Source: Luteimonas arsenica (GTDB lineage Bacteria > Pseudomonadota > Gammaproteobacteria > Xanthomonadales > Xanthomonadaceae). From it: 64,000 bases of DNA. The notes beneath the pieces are model-generated. The model was given only the letters and a program-made list of their open reading frames with translations, had not been told where the DNA came from and made no database searches. Positions 19,417 through 29,890 of this stretch are shown here, piece by piece. The position numbers were made by a program, and so were the translations under genes. The stretch covers positions 372,001-436,000 of the forward strand of contig NZ_SJRW01000001.1 in the NCBI RefSeq assembly GCF_004352825.1, in the 5' to 3' direction. Position 1 is the first letter of the stretch. Each line of letters begins with the position of its first letter.

Positions 19417-19472
19417 AATGCGCGACCGATCGACCATCGACTCCCGTAAAATCAATCACTTGTGAGGATCGC

Positions 19473-19760
19473 ATGAACCTGAAGCCGCTCTACGACCGCG
19501 TGGTCGTCAAGCCGATCGAAGCCGAGCAGATGTCCGCCGGCGGCATCGTCATCCCCGACAACGCCAAGGAAAAGCCCACCCAGGGCGAGGTCGTGGCCGT
19601 GGGCGAGGGCAAGGCCCTGGACAACGGCAGCCTGCGCGCGCCGAAGGTCAAGGTCGGCGACAAGGTCATCTACGGCCAGTACTCGGGCTCGGCCTACAAG
19701 CACGAAGGCACCGAATACAAGATCGTGCGCGAGGACGACATCCTCGCCATCGTCGGCTGA
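19473..19760 (+). CDS. groES: Co-chaperonin GroES
   Basis: 95 aa, standard length. It forms the seven-membered lid on GroEL. The mobile loop region ([13 protein letters not shown]) and C-terminal strand ([10 protein letters not shown]) are intact. GAGGATC precedes the ATG. It is followed by groEL after 57 bases, under the same heat-shock promoter. Confidence 0.98.
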   Translation: MNLKPLYDRVVVKPIEAEQMSAGGIVIPDNAKEKPTQGEVVAVGEGKALDNGSLRAPKVKVGDKVIYGQYSGSAYKHEGTEYKIVREDDILAIVG

Positions 19761-19796
19761 GTGCGCCCCGAAGCGCATCGCATCCCCATTCCCTGA

Positions 19797-21458
<1,662 letters not shown>

Positions 21459-21486
21459 TCCCGGTTGCCGCGGCATGAGCCAGAAG

Positions 21487-21514
21487 AAACCCCGCCGAGA
21501 GGCGGGGTTTTTTT
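21487..21514. terminator. Terminator between groEL and the converging lipoprotein gene
   Basis: AAACCCCGCC-GAGA-GGCGGGGTTT followed by TTTT on the plus strand: a 10-bp stem, GAGA tetraloop and T7 run. On the minus strand the same hairpin is followed by CTTCTG, so it may also stop transcripts from the lipoprotein gene that ends at 21520. Confidence 0.92.
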
Positions 21515-21519
21515 GGTTC

Positions 21520-22275
21520 TCAGTGCTCGATCGCGATGACCGCGACGTTCTGCCCGGGGGACAGGTCCGACTCCGGCAGGAAGTCCAGCAGGAGTTCCTG
21601 CTGCGGCCCATCCTTCGCGTGAAGGTTCCGGATCCTCAGCGGGCGGGATCCTTCACCGGTTTCGAGCACGGCCGTGACCCGGTAGCGCCCGATCGGCACG
21701 TCTTCGATGTAGCCGTATTGCACCCAGTAGCGGTCGCCCTGCCGCAGCGCGAGCATGGTTCCTTCCGAACCGTCGATCAGCGGGCCCGCGGGTACCAGGG
21801 CCAGCCTGACCGCTTGCATGTCCCCGTCGAAGTCGTTGCCCGCGTGCACCACGATGGAACCGCCGTAGTAGCGGTACTCGTTCAGCGGCGAACGTCCTTC
21901 CAGCTTCCAGCTGAAGTCGCGGATCGCGCCGTCGTCGTCGAAGGCGTCGGGGCTTTCCGGGTGCAGCTCCAGCTGGTAGGTCCGTCCGTTGTATTCCTTC
22001 CGGAAGGTGGCGGTCGCCAGCCATGCGCCGGGATGCATCTTCAGCCGGTAGCTGCCGTCCGCGGCGGTCGTGGTTTCCATGTGCGAGGCGTGGAACACCG
22101 TATTGTCCAGCAGCACCCGGGCACCGGCGATCGGCTCGCCGCGGGCATCGACCGCTTTGCCGGTGACATGGCCATGTCTGGCCGGGGCGGCCGCGGCGGT
22201 GGCATTGCCGTCCGCACCGCACGCGGACACCCCGACCAGGAGCATGGCGGTGGCCAGGGCGCGCGGCACCTTCAT
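21520..22275 (-). CDS. Lipoprotein with carboxypeptidase-regulatory-like domain
   Basis: 251 aa. The signal ends in the lipobox VSAC (Cys19), so it is lipid-anchored. Residues 36-110 look like a carboxypeptidase regulatory-like Ig fold (GHVTGKAVDARGEPIAGARVLL, then DGSYRLKMHPGAW), often a surface-adhesion or ligand module. The C-terminal half is unfamiliar (RPLRIRNLHA, then LLLDFLPE). It is the intact paralogue of the broken gene at 22690-23204. It is last in the minus-strand locus headed by the ECF sigma factor and kinase and may be part of the same regulon; that link is inferred from position. Confidence 0.8.
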   Translation of the reverse strand: MKVPRALATAMLLVGVSACGADGNATAAAAPARHGHVTGKAVDARGEPIAGARVLLDNTVFHASHMETTTAADGSYRLKMHPGAWLATATFRKEYNGRTYQLELHPESPDAFDDDGAIRDFSWKLEGRSPLNEYRYYGGSIVVHAGNDFDGDMQAVRLALVPAGPLIDGSEGTMLALRQGDRYWVQYGYIEDVPIGRYRVTAVLETGEGSRPLRIRNLHAKDGPQQELLLDFLPESDLSPGQNVAVIAIEH

Positions 22276-22309
22276 GCCCCGGGTTCCCTGCGCTCGTAGG
22301 TGTGCAGGA

Positions 22310-22657
22310 TCACTGCGCGGTGACCTTCAGGTTCTCCACCTGTCCCGACGCGGGAACGTCGCAGGCGGCCTGGTTGGAGAAGCCGTCGGCCGGCATGTTC
22401 TGCTCGCCCTTGCTGTCGGCCGCGGCCATCGAGTGGCAGGCCGATCCCGTCATCACGCCGCCGTTCTGGCAGGTGATGGCGAGGTCCCAGCAGGCCTCGA
22501 AGCCGCGATTGCCGCCGGTGCGCTGCACCAGGCAGTCGACGCCGTGGGGACCGGGCGTGCCGCAGTCCACACGCGCGGAATCCAGGTCGGTGCTGACGGT
22601 ACAGGCGGAGAGGAGGGCGGTGGCTACGACGAAGATGGCGATGAGGATCGGTTTCAT
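22310..22657 (-). CDS. Small Cys-rich lipoprotein of unknown function
   Basis: 115 aa from an ATG with AAGGA upstream. The lipobox LSAC is at the end of a short hydrophobic signal. The mature part has six further cysteines (in VDCGTP, VDCLVQ, EACWDL, ITCQNG, SACHSM and AACDVP contexts), an even number that would allow three disulfides. No known domain is recognised. It lies between the two paralogous lipoprotein genes and starts 32 bases after the pseudogene stop. DsbD, encoded in the same window, is a candidate partner for disulfide handling, but that is speculation. Confidence 0.7.
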   Translation of the reverse strand: MKPILIAIFVVATALLSACTVSTDLDSARVDCGTPGPHGVDCLVQRTGGNRGFEACWDLAITCQNGGVMTGSACHSMAAADSKGEQNMPADGFSNQAACDVPASGQVENLKVTAQ

Positions 22658-22689
22658 GGTCTGGGTCCTTGTGTCTGGATGCGTGGTGG

Positions 22690-23204
22690 TCAGTAGCCGA
22701 TGACGATCGAGGCCGAGTTGCGTGGCCCGTTGCCCGGATCCGGCAGGAAGTCGAGCTGGAAGCGGGGCACGAAGTCGCCCCTGGCATGCCAGTCCTGGAT
22801 GCGGAGCGCCTGTCCAGTTTCCACGTGAAATCGCGCACGGCGCCTTCCTCGTCGAAGGAGTCGGTCTCGTCGCCGTGCAGTTCGAGGGTGTAGGTTCGCC
22901 CGTTGTACTCGCGGTCCAGGCTGGCCTGGGCCCGCCAGGCGCCTGGCTGAACCCTGATCCGGTAACTGCCGTCGTCCCGGCTCGAGCCATCGATGTAGGA
23001 GGCGTAGAAGATCGAGTTGTCGAGCAGGATCTTCGCCCCGGCAAGCGGGCGGCCCTGCGTATCGACGACTTTTCCGGTGGCGTAGCCGCGCTCTTCCCGG
23101 GCGGTGCCGGTGGCGGCGCTGTCCCCGCAGGCGGAGAGCAGCGGCAGCGCCAGTGCGGCCAGGAGGAGGGGCGGTGTCCTCAGGCACTTGATCCGGAGGC
23201 GCAT
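22690..23204 (-). pseudogene. Lipoprotein pseudogene with internal deletion and frameshift
   Basis: It begins with a good lipoprotein signal (LLSAC) and, like the intact gene at 21520-22275, a regulatory-like domain (GYATGKVVDTQGRPLAGAKILL). Identity holds up to VRDFTWKLD, equivalent to residue 120 or so of the paralogue. The reading then switches frame and continues as VETGQALRIQDWHA and FQLDFLPD, matching residues 195-235 of the paralogue (ETGEGSRPLRIRNLHA, LLLDFLPE) up to a TGA at 22690. About 70 codons are gone. The bases GTGGAAACTGGA read as TWKLD in one frame and VETG in the other, which marks the junction. It starts 4 bases after the stop of the upstream secreted-protein gene. Confidence 0.85.
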
Positions 23205-23208
23205 GCGA

Positions 23209-24363
23209 TCAACGACCGATCAGGCCACGCAGGAACCCCTTGGTGGCGCTCTTGCCGGCGTCCTTGGCCGCTCCGGCCGGAGCCACGCCACCGCCCATCA
23301 GGGTCGCGGTCGACTTGCTGCGCAGGTGCACGCGCCAGTCATCGCCCTCGATGGTCCGGGTGTTGCCGTAGGCGATCATCTGCACCATCGGTTCGCTCGA
23401 GAAGATGCCTTCCGGGATGCTGCAGCTGCGCGTCTCCGGCGACAGCAGCGTGCGCGCACCGAGCCATTGCGAAAGGGTGTTTCCCGGGAGGTAGGCCATC
23501 AGCTCGGGGCCGGCAACGCCGTCTTCCGCGCTGCTCCACATCACCATCGCGTCGCCGTCCATGCCCATGGCCTGGATGAAGTAGGCCCTGGCGCCATCGA
23601 CGCCGTTCCAGGCGAGGGCGATGCCCTCGGCGGCGCTGCCCGTGCTGTCGAGCTCGAGTTCGGGCATGAAGTCCTGGGCGTCGTCGACCTGGAAATCGAT
23701 CGCCTGGGCGAGGCCACCGCCGGTCAGGCGGTGGGCGCCGACCAGGGACGCGCGATTGGACACCGACTTGCGGCTGGACGGGTTGGGCCACAGGGCGAAG
23801 GCCGGGCCGGCGTCGATGCCCAGCTGCGGCACCGTGCGCGGCTGCGGCATGCTGCCCGTCACCACCGGCTTGCCGTTGCGGACGGCGGTGGTCATCGTGC
23901 GCGGCTGGCCGCCACGCACTTCGTTGCCGCAGCCCCAGTAGTAGCGGATCTCCTGCGACGAGCCATCGGCGAGGCCGGTGGCGCCATCGTTGCCGCCGCC
24001 GCCGGTATGGGTGTCTGTCCGGCGTTCGGGTGCGCGCAGGTCGATGCTGTCGCCCAGGCGCAGGCCCTTGGGGATCGCGAGGTTCGCGGCCGTGCCGGGG
24101 CTGTCCTCGTTGTCGAGGGCGATGTCGAGGTAGTGCCCCGGCATGCCGGGGTGGCGGGCCTGGCCGTAGCTCGCGGTGCCACCGGAGAGGTTGCCGGTGA
24201 TGCGGCCCAGGGTGCCCAGTCCGCCCATGCCGGGCATGGTGTGGGTGGCGACTTCGACGTGGAGTTCGGCCTTGGCGGCGCTGGCCTGCGGCGAGGCGGT
24301 GGCGCCGAGGCCGGCGAGGGCGGTCGCCAGGGCGATGGCGAGCGGGTGGTGGTGGATTTTCAT
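23209..24363 (-). CDS. Secreted protein of unknown function
   Basis: 384 aa with a Sec signal peptide (cleavage near ASA at 27-29). Notable segments are a Gly/Met-rich start (MPGMGGLGTLGRITGN), IRYYWGCGNEV near residue 140, DFQVDDAQDFMPEL and a Gly-rich C terminus. I recall similar Gly-rich hypothetical proteins in xanthomonads with the YYWGCG element but no known role. It is the first exported-protein gene after the kinase (112-base gap) and is followed after 4 bases by the lipoprotein pseudogene, so the exported-protein genes look like one transcription unit. Confidence 0.65.
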   Translation of the reverse strand: MKIHHHPLAIALATALAGLGATASPQASAAKAELHVEVATHTMPGMGGLGTLGRITGNLSGGTASYGQARHPGMPGHYLDIALDNEDSPGTAANLAIPKGLRLGDSIDLRAPERRTDTHTGGGGNDGATGLADGSSQEIRYYWGCGNEVRGGQPRTMTTAVRNGKPVVTGSMPQPRTVPQLGIDAGPAFALWPNPSSRKSVSNRASLVGAHRLTGGGLAQAIDFQVDDAQDFMPELELDSTGSAAEGIALAWNGVDGARAYFIQAMGMDGDAMVMWSSAEDGVAGPELMAYLPGNTLSQWLGARTLLSPETRSCSIPEGIFSSEPMVQMIAYGNTRTIEGDDWRVHLRSKSTATLMGGGVAPAGAAKDAGKSATKGFLRGLIGR

Positions 24364-24475
24364 GGCTGCGTTCCTGCTGTCCGGGTCCCTGGTTATCGGG
24401 AACAGGAAGCGGGAACCGCCACGTCATCGCGGGAGCGCAGCGCTGCCGCGGGCGTGCACCGGGGACGCGGGCTGC

Positions 24476-27088
24476 CTAGGGGAAGGCCAGGCAGCGGGCC
24501 TCGTCCGGTGCGGCGAGGCAGTGCGACAGCGGCTCCATGGCGGCGTGCTCGCCGAGCGCGGCGACCAGGGACGCGAATGCGTCCTCCCGTCCCTCGCGGT
24601 GGGCCAGGAGCAGCGACAGCATCCACGGGCGCATCCAGTAGCGGTCGTCGGCCTCGGGAGGGCCGGCTTCGCGCAACTCCTCCGCGATCCGTCCGGCCTC
24701 GGCCAGTTGTCCGCGGGCCAGGTGCAGCTCCGCGAAGGCCTGGTGGTGCTGGATCACCGGCGGCCCGCCATCAGGGCGCGGGCAGTCGGCGAGGATGCCT
24801 GCGGCTGCTCCGATATCGCCCAGGAGGAGCTGAAGCGAAGCCCGGTTTCCGCAGGCCGTGAGGCCGGTCGGCGACGTCCGGTAATCGTGTTGGCCGAGGA
24901 TCTCCCAGCTGCGCTCCATGTCCGCGAGCGCGGTCGGATAGTCGCCCGTCGCGACGTTCGCGTAGCCGCTGAACATGAAGCAGGCCTGCACGTGCAGGTT
25001 GCTCTGGCCGAGCTCCCGGTTGATGCCGCTGGCCACCGCGTAGTGCTCCACTGCTTCGGCGAAACGCCCGCGCAAATGGAGGTGGGCCGCCAGCTGGCAG
25101 TGTGCCGCGGCCTTCTTCGAATGAGGCCCCGGATAGACGCGGTCCGCGATAGCAACCGCTTCCCGGGCGAGCTCCCCCGCACGCACATGGTCACCGGCGC
25201 GCCCGAAGGTGGGCACCTGGTCGGCGAGCGTGCTGGCATACCAGCCGCTGTCGGGGCCATCGATCAGGCGTGACAGCCGGATCTGCTCTTCCGAGATCGC
25301 GACCATCCGCTCGATGTCGTCGGGGGTGGTTGCGGCGACCGTGGCCGACAGGCCGTCGATCGCGGTGATATGCAGCGTGGTGTCCTGGAGGCCGTGGCCG
25401 GGAAGCGCCGCGAGGACGTCCTCGAACATGCCCCGCGCGGCGTGTGGATCGCTGGCGAACAGGGCCATCCCGAGGCCGGTCCTGGCCTCGAGCAGAGGCT
25501 TGGCGTTGCCGTCCTCGGCCAAGGCCTGCTCGCCCAGGCCCACTGCGGCCCGCGAGTGGCGCAGCGCCCCTTCGCCATCGCCGCGGTCTCGCAGCAGATG
25601 TCCGATCTCTTCTTCGATGCTGGCGCGTTCCTTCCAGGCCCGGGGGGCGACACGGGCGAACAGCTCGCGCGCCTGGAGCAGGTCGGCTTCCGCTTCCGCC
25701 CCGTGGTCCAGCTCCCTCCGTGCCTGGCCGGTAAGCATCAGGATGTCAGCGGCGGCCAGGGGGTCGGAGTCGAGGAGGTCGCTGCGCGCGCGGCGCGCGC
25801 CTTCGGCCAGCAGTTCCAGTGCGTCCGGGACGCCGCCGGCTGCAGGCTCGGTGGACTGGAACACATGCTGGAGGAAGTCGCGCACCAGGATCGCCCGCTG
25901 CGCCTGCACGCGCGCGTTCTCCGCTTCCCTGCGCGCTTCCTGTGCCTGCCAGAGCGTTGCCGTGACGCCAGCCGCCAGAGTCGCAGACAGCAGCACGCCC
26001 GCCGCCACCCCGAACCGGTTGCGGCCGATGAACTTGCGCGCGCGATAGCCCAGGGAGGGCTCCTGGGCGAGGACGGGACGCTGGTCCAGCCAGCGGCGGA
26101 GGTCGTCGGCGAAGGCCTCGACCGATGCGTAACGCCGCTCGGGTTCCTCGGCCAGGGCCTTCAGCAGGACGCGGTCGAGGTCGTTCCTCAGCGGAAGGTG
26201 GTGGCGGTGGTAGGCGTGGCTGCTGGTCCGCACCAGCTGCGAGGGCCGGGTGGTGGTGTCGCCGGCTTCCGGCGTGAGGCCGGTCAGGAGCCGGTGCAGG
26301 AGGGCACCCAGGCCGTAGACGTCGATCGCGGTGCTTGGCGGGTCGCCGCGCAGCTGCTCGGGCGCGGCATAGCCGGGGGTCATTGCGCGCCACAGGGTCT
26401 GGGTCGGTTCGGCGGCCGCATCGGTGAACTGGCCGATGCCGAAGTCGAGGAGGCGTACGTGCCCGGCTTCCTCGACCAGCACGTTGGAAGGCTTGATGTC
26501 GCGGTGGATCACGAGGTTCCGGTGCGCACAGGCGACGGCACCGCAGACCTGGAGGTACAGGCGGACGATGGATCGGGCATCCAGCGCCTGCGTGTCGCAC
26601 CAGGCATCGATGCGCTTGCCTTCGACCAGCGGCATGGCCAGCCAGCAGGTGCCGTCGCCGGCCACGCCCGAATCGATCAGCGGGGTGATGTTGGGATGGT
26701 TGAGACGGGCGAGGATCTCGGCCTCGCGCTGGAAGCGTTCGCGGCCGGTGGCGCCCAGTGCGCCCAGGGTGAGGATCTTCAGCGCGGCCTGTCGCCGTGC
26801 CATGCCGTCCTCGCGCCAGGCCCGGTAGACCACGGCCATGCCGCCGCGGCCGAGTTCGCTGCCCAGGGTCCATTCGCCGAGCCTGCAGCCGGCGAGGTTG
26901 TCGCCGGAGGGGTCGAGCGCGGCGCGTGGCCTGCGGTGCGCGTCGATCAGCTGGTCCAGTCGCCGGCGCACTGCGCCCGACGGTGCCTGTGCCGCCAACC
27001 AGGCATCGCGCTCCGGCTCGGGCAGGTCCAGCCACTGGTCGAAGAGGGCGTCGGCGGCCTGCCAGTCCGCGAGCCGCTCAGGATCCAT
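24476..27088 (-). CDS. Transmembrane Ser/Thr protein kinase (PknS-like) with C-terminal sensor region
   Basis: 870 aa. After a short helical N terminus (1-60), the kinase domain spans about 71-345 with glycine loop GRGGMAVVYRA (80-90), Lys104, HRDIKPSN (195-202, catalytic Asp197) and DFG (215-217). One membrane helix is predicted at about 359-380, then a helix-rich C-terminal region of some 490 residues that looks like degenerate TPR repeats and should be periplasmic. Its start overlaps the ECF sigma gene by 11 bases. In Xanthomonas and Vibrio, kinases of this architecture phosphorylate a threonine in their partner ECF sigma factor and switch it on. All catalytic residues are intact. Confidence 0.9.
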   Translation of the reverse strand: MDPERLADWQAADALFDQWLDLPEPERDAWLAAQAPSGAVRRRLDQLIDAHRRPRAALDPSGDNLAGCRLGEWTLGSELGRGGMAVVYRAWREDGMARRQAALKILTLGALGATGRERFQREAEILARLNHPNITPLIDSGVAGDGTCWLAMPLVEGKRIDAWCDTQALDARSIVRLYLQVCGAVACAHRNLVIHRDIKPSNVLVEEAGHVRLLDFGIGQFTDAAAEPTQTLWRAMTPGYAAPEQLRGDPPSTAIDVYGLGALLHRLLTGLTPEAGDTTTRPSQLVRTSSHAYHRHHLPLRNDLDRVLLKALAEEPERRYASVEAFADDLRRWLDQRPVLAQEPSLGYRARKFIGRNRFGVAAGVLLSATLAAGVTATLWQAQEARREAENARVQAQRAILVRDFLQHVFQSTEPAAGGVPDALELLAEGARRARSDLLDSDPLAAADILMLTGQARRELDHGAEAEADLLQARELFARVAPRAWKERASIEEEIGHLLRDRGDGEGALRHSRAAVGLGEQALAEDGNAKPLLEARTGLGMALFASDPHAARGMFEDVLAALPGHGLQDTTLHITAIDGLSATVAATTPDDIERMVAISEEQIRLSRLIDGPDSGWYASTLADQVPTFGRAGDHVRAGELAREAVAIADRVYPGPHSKKAAAHCQLAAHLHLRGRFAEAVEHYAVASGINRELGQSNLHVQACFMFSGYANVATGDYPTALADMERSWEILGQHDYRTSPTGLTACGNRASLQLLLGDIGAAAGILADCPRPDGGPPVIQHHQAFAELHLARGQLAEAGRIAEELREAGPPEADDRYWMRPWMLSLLLAHREGREDAFASLVAALGEHAAMEPLSHCLAAPDEARCLAFP

Positions 27089-27653
27089 CGCCGTCCCCGT
27101 CCAGCATTGCCAGCAGGAACGCGCGCGCACGCTCCCACTCGCGCTGCGCGGTCCGCTCCGAAATGCCGAGAAGCTCTGCGACTTCCTTGAACTCGAGCCC
27201 GGCGAAGTAGCGCAGCTCGACCACCTGGCGCCGCTGCGGGCTGATCTGCTCCAGCGCCTCCAGGCCTTCGTGCAGGGCCAGCACGCCGGTGTCCGCGGGC
27301 CCGCCGGCGACGGCCGGGGCAAGGTCGTCCTCCAGCTCGACATGGACCGCGCCGCCGCCGCGCTTCTGCGACAGGCCCTTGCGCGCGTCCTCGACCATGA
27401 TCCAGCGCAGGGCCTGCGCGGAGGCGGCGAAGAAATGCCTGCGGTCGACCAGTTCCAGGTTCTCCGAGGCGGTGACGCGCAGGAACAGCTCGTGCACCAG
27501 GACCGTCGGGGTCAGGGTGTCGTGGCGCCCGCGCAGCCGCGAGCGCGCCATGCGCATGAGCTCGGGGTACAGCGCCTGGAACACTTCGGCCAGCCGCTCG
27601 GGCTCCCCGCTGCGCGCGCGCACCAGCAGCTGTGTGATTTCGGCGTCGGACAT
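27078..27653 (-). CDS. ECF sigma factor of the kinase-linked (ECF43-like) group
   Basis: 191 aa from the ATG at 27651-27653, preceded by GGAGGGG. Region 2 covers about 20-95 and region 4 about 127-180 (SPQRRQVVELRYF, then a helix-turn-helix GISERTAQREWERAR). Where ordinary ECF factors have an acidic DAEDLVQ-type patch for contacting RNA polymerase, this protein has TLTPTVLVHE with threonines at 46, 48 and 50. This is the hallmark of sigma factors that need phosphorylation by an adjacent kinase. It overlaps the kinase gene, and no anti-sigma gene is nearby. It probably controls the exported-protein genes downstream, but no target promoter was identified. Confidence 0.88.
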   Translation of the reverse strand: MSDAEITQLLVRARSGEPERLAEVFQALYPELMRMARSRLRGRHDTLTPTVLVHELFLRVTASENLELVDRRHFFAASAQALRWIMVEDARKGLSQKRGGGAVHVELEDDLAPAVAGGPADTGVLALHEGLEALEQISPQRRQVVELRYFAGLEFKEVAELLGISERTAQREWERARAFLLAMLDGDGDGS

Positions 27654-27804
27654 GCCCGTCCCCTCCCCGGGGCAGTGCGGACGCGCGACGGTAGCAGCGC
27701 CGGGGAGCGGTCGCAATTCGGGGCTGCCCCGGGGGTGGGCGGCGCCCTGCACCGCCGGCGCCGTCGGTGCGACAATCCGTTCCCGCCACTTTCCCGGAAC
27801 CCGC

Positions 27805-28719
27805 ATGGCCGGCGCCTCCCTGCTCACCCTGCTGGACGACATCGCCGCGCTGCTCGACGACGTCGCCGTCCTGACCAAGGCCGCGACGAAGAAGACCGCC
27901 GGGGTGCTCGGCGACGACCTTGCCCTGAATGCGCAGCAGGTCGCGGGCGTGAAGGCCAACCGCGAATTGCCCGTGGTCTGGGCGGTGTTCAAGGGCTCGC
28001 TGGTCAACAAGCTGATCCTGGTGCCGGCGGCGCTGCTGATCAGCTGGCTGGCGCCGGTGCTGGTGGTGCCGCTGATGATGATCGGCGGCGCCTACCTCTG
28101 CTACGAGGGCTTCGAGAAGGTGGTGCACAAGCTGTTCCACCGCGGGGCGAAGCCGGATCCGGAGGCACGTGCGCAGGCGGTGCTGGCCTCGGGCGAGACG
28201 CCGCAGGAAATGGAGAAGAAGAAGATCCGCGGCGCGGTGCGCACCGACTTCATCCTGTCGGCCGAGATCATCGTGCTGTCGCTGGCGGTGGTGGCCGACT
28301 CGCCGCTGCTGACCCGGGCGACCACGCTGTCGGTGGTCGCGCTGCTGGTCACCGTGGGCGTCTATGGCCTGGTCGCGGCGATCGTGAAGATGGACGACGC
28401 CGGGCTGTGGATGAGCGGGCGGCCCGGAAAGCTGGTGCCGGCGCTGGGGCGCGGCCTAGTCTACTCCGCGCCGTGGCTCATGAACGTGCTGGGTGTGCTC
28501 GGCACCATCGCCATGTTCCTGGTGGGTGGCGGCATCTTCGTGCACAACATCGATGCCCTGCACCATCTGCTGGATGTCGCCGCGGGCTGGGGCGTGCCCG
28601 GCTTCGTGGCGGACACCCTGGCCAGCCTGGTCGTTGGCCTGGTGGTCGGCGGGCTGGTGTTGGGCGCGGTAGGCCTGTTCAACCGGCTGCGGGGCAAGGC
28701 ACCCGCGGCGGCGCACTGA
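27805..28719 (+). CDS. DUF808 (YedI-like) inner-membrane protein
   Basis: 304 aa, close to the 305 of E. coli YedI. The N terminus MAGASLLTLLDDIAALLDDV, the NRELPVVWAVFKGSL stretch and several membrane helices (near 75-105, 155-200, 215-290) fit the family. Its function is unknown. A GACAAT hexamer at 27769-27774 could be a -10 box. The gene is divergent from the ECF sigma factor and is followed after 9 bases by the murG-like gene, so the two could be co-transcribed. Confidence 0.85.
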   Translation: MAGASLLTLLDDIAALLDDVAVLTKAATKKTAGVLGDDLALNAQQVAGVKANRELPVVWAVFKGSLVNKLILVPAALLISWLAPVLVVPLMMIGGAYLCYEGFEKVVHKLFHRGAKPDPEARAQAVLASGETPQEMEKKKIRGAVRTDFILSAEIIVLSLAVVADSPLLTRATTLSVVALLVTVGVYGLVAAIVKMDDAGLWMSGRPGKLVPALGRGLVYSAPWLMNVLGVLGTIAMFLVGGGIFVHNIDALHHLLDVAAGWGVPGFVADTLASLVVGLVVGGLVLGAVGLFNRLRGKAPAAAH

Positions 28720-28728
28720 GGCGCGCGC

Positions 28729-29886
28729 ATGCACGATGACGCCGCCCGCGCGCCGCGCGCGACGATAGGGCTGGCCGCCGGCGGCACCGGAGGCCACCTG
28801 TTCCCGGCCGAGGCGCTGGCGCGCGAGCTGCAGGCGCGCGGCCACGGGGTGGTGGTCTACACCGAGGCGCGTGGTGCGCGCTTCACGCAGGCGCTGGAAG
28901 GCCTGCCGCACCTCGTGTTGCCGGCGCGCAGCCTGGCCGGTGGCATCGGGGGCAAGCTCGCGGCGGCGGCGGTGATCACGCGCGCGACCTTGGCCGCGCG
29001 CGCGGACATGAAGCGCCGCGGCGTGGCGCTGGTGGCGGGTTTCGGCGGCTATCCCAGCTTCGCGCCGGCACTGGCCGGGCGCAGCCTCGGCCTGCCGCTG
29101 CTGCTGCACGAGCAGGGCACCCGGCTGAGCATGGCCAACCGCCAGCTTCTGCGCTTCGCCGACCGCGTGGCGACGTCCTTCGCCGACATCGGCGGCGTGG
29201 CCGATGCGGCGCGCGGCAAACTGGTGGAAACCGGCAACCCGGTGCGCGCGACTATCCTTGAAGCGGCGCAGGCGCCGTATCCGCCACTGGACGGCGACGC
29301 GTCGCTGCGGCTGCTGGTGGTCGGCGGCAGCCAGGGCGCGGCGGTGTTCGGCCGCGTGCTGCCGCCGGCGCTGCTGGCCCTGCCCGAAGCGCTGCGCGCG
29401 CGGCTGCAGCTGTCGCTGCAGTACCGTGGCGAGGATGCCGACGCCGTGGCCGCGCAGCTGGGCGAAGCCGGCATCGCCGTCGAGCTGCGGCCGTTCTTCG
29501 ACGACATGGCCGCGCGCCTGCGCGACGCCCATCTCGTCGTCACCCGCGCCGGCGCGACCACCATCGCCGACCTGCTGGTGGTCGGGCGACCGGCGATCCT
29601 GGTGCCGATCCCGCAGGGCGGTTCGCGCGACGAGCAGCGCGGCAACGCCGAGGCGCTGGAGCGCCTGGGCGCGGGCTGGTGCATGCGCGAGGACGATGGC
29701 GGCTTCACCGCGGACGCGCTGGCGGCGCGGCTGCAGGCGCTGTTCGCCGATCCTTCGATCCTGTCCGCGGCGGCGGCTGCCGCGGCGAAGCTCGGCCGTC
29801 CGGACGCCGCCGCGCGCCTGGCCAACGAGGTCGAGGCCCTGCTCGGCGCGCGTCCGGGCATGCGCGTCGTGCGCAACGCGGGCTGA
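28729..29886 (+). CDS. MurG-like glycosyltransferase of alphaproteobacterial type
   Basis: 385 aa. The GT28 fold shows GGTGGHLFPAEALA (18-31), HEQG (127-130), GNPVR (169-173), GGSQGA (189-194) and RAGATTIADL (263-272). The spacing and wording (FFDDMAARL, KLGRPDAAARL, PVR followed by PYPPL) match MurG of Sphingomonas-like alphaproteobacteria better than gammaproteobacterial MurG. Canonical MurG has HEQN; here Asn is Gly. MurG adds GlcNAc to lipid I, but the housekeeping copy should be in a dcw cluster, absent here. This may be a second copy or a related lipid glycosyltransferase. It is followed closely by a flavoprotein gene. Confidence 0.7.
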   Translation: MHDDAARAPRATIGLAAGGTGGHLFPAEALARELQARGHGVVVYTEARGARFTQALEGLPHLVLPARSLAGGIGGKLAAAAVITRATLAARADMKRRGVALVAGFGGYPSFAPALAGRSLGLPLLLHEQGTRLSMANRQLLRFADRVATSFADIGGVADAARGKLVETGNPVRATILEAAQAPYPPLDGDASLRLLVVGGSQGAAVFGRVLPPALLALPEALRARLQLSLQYRGEDADAVAAQLGEAGIAVELRPFFDDMAARLRDAHLVVTRAGATTIADLLVVGRPAILVPIPQGGSRDEQRGNAEALERLGAGWCMREDDGGFTADALAARLQALFADPSILSAAAAAAAKLGRPDAAARLANEVEALLGARPGMRVVRNAG

Positions 29887-29890
29887 CGCC

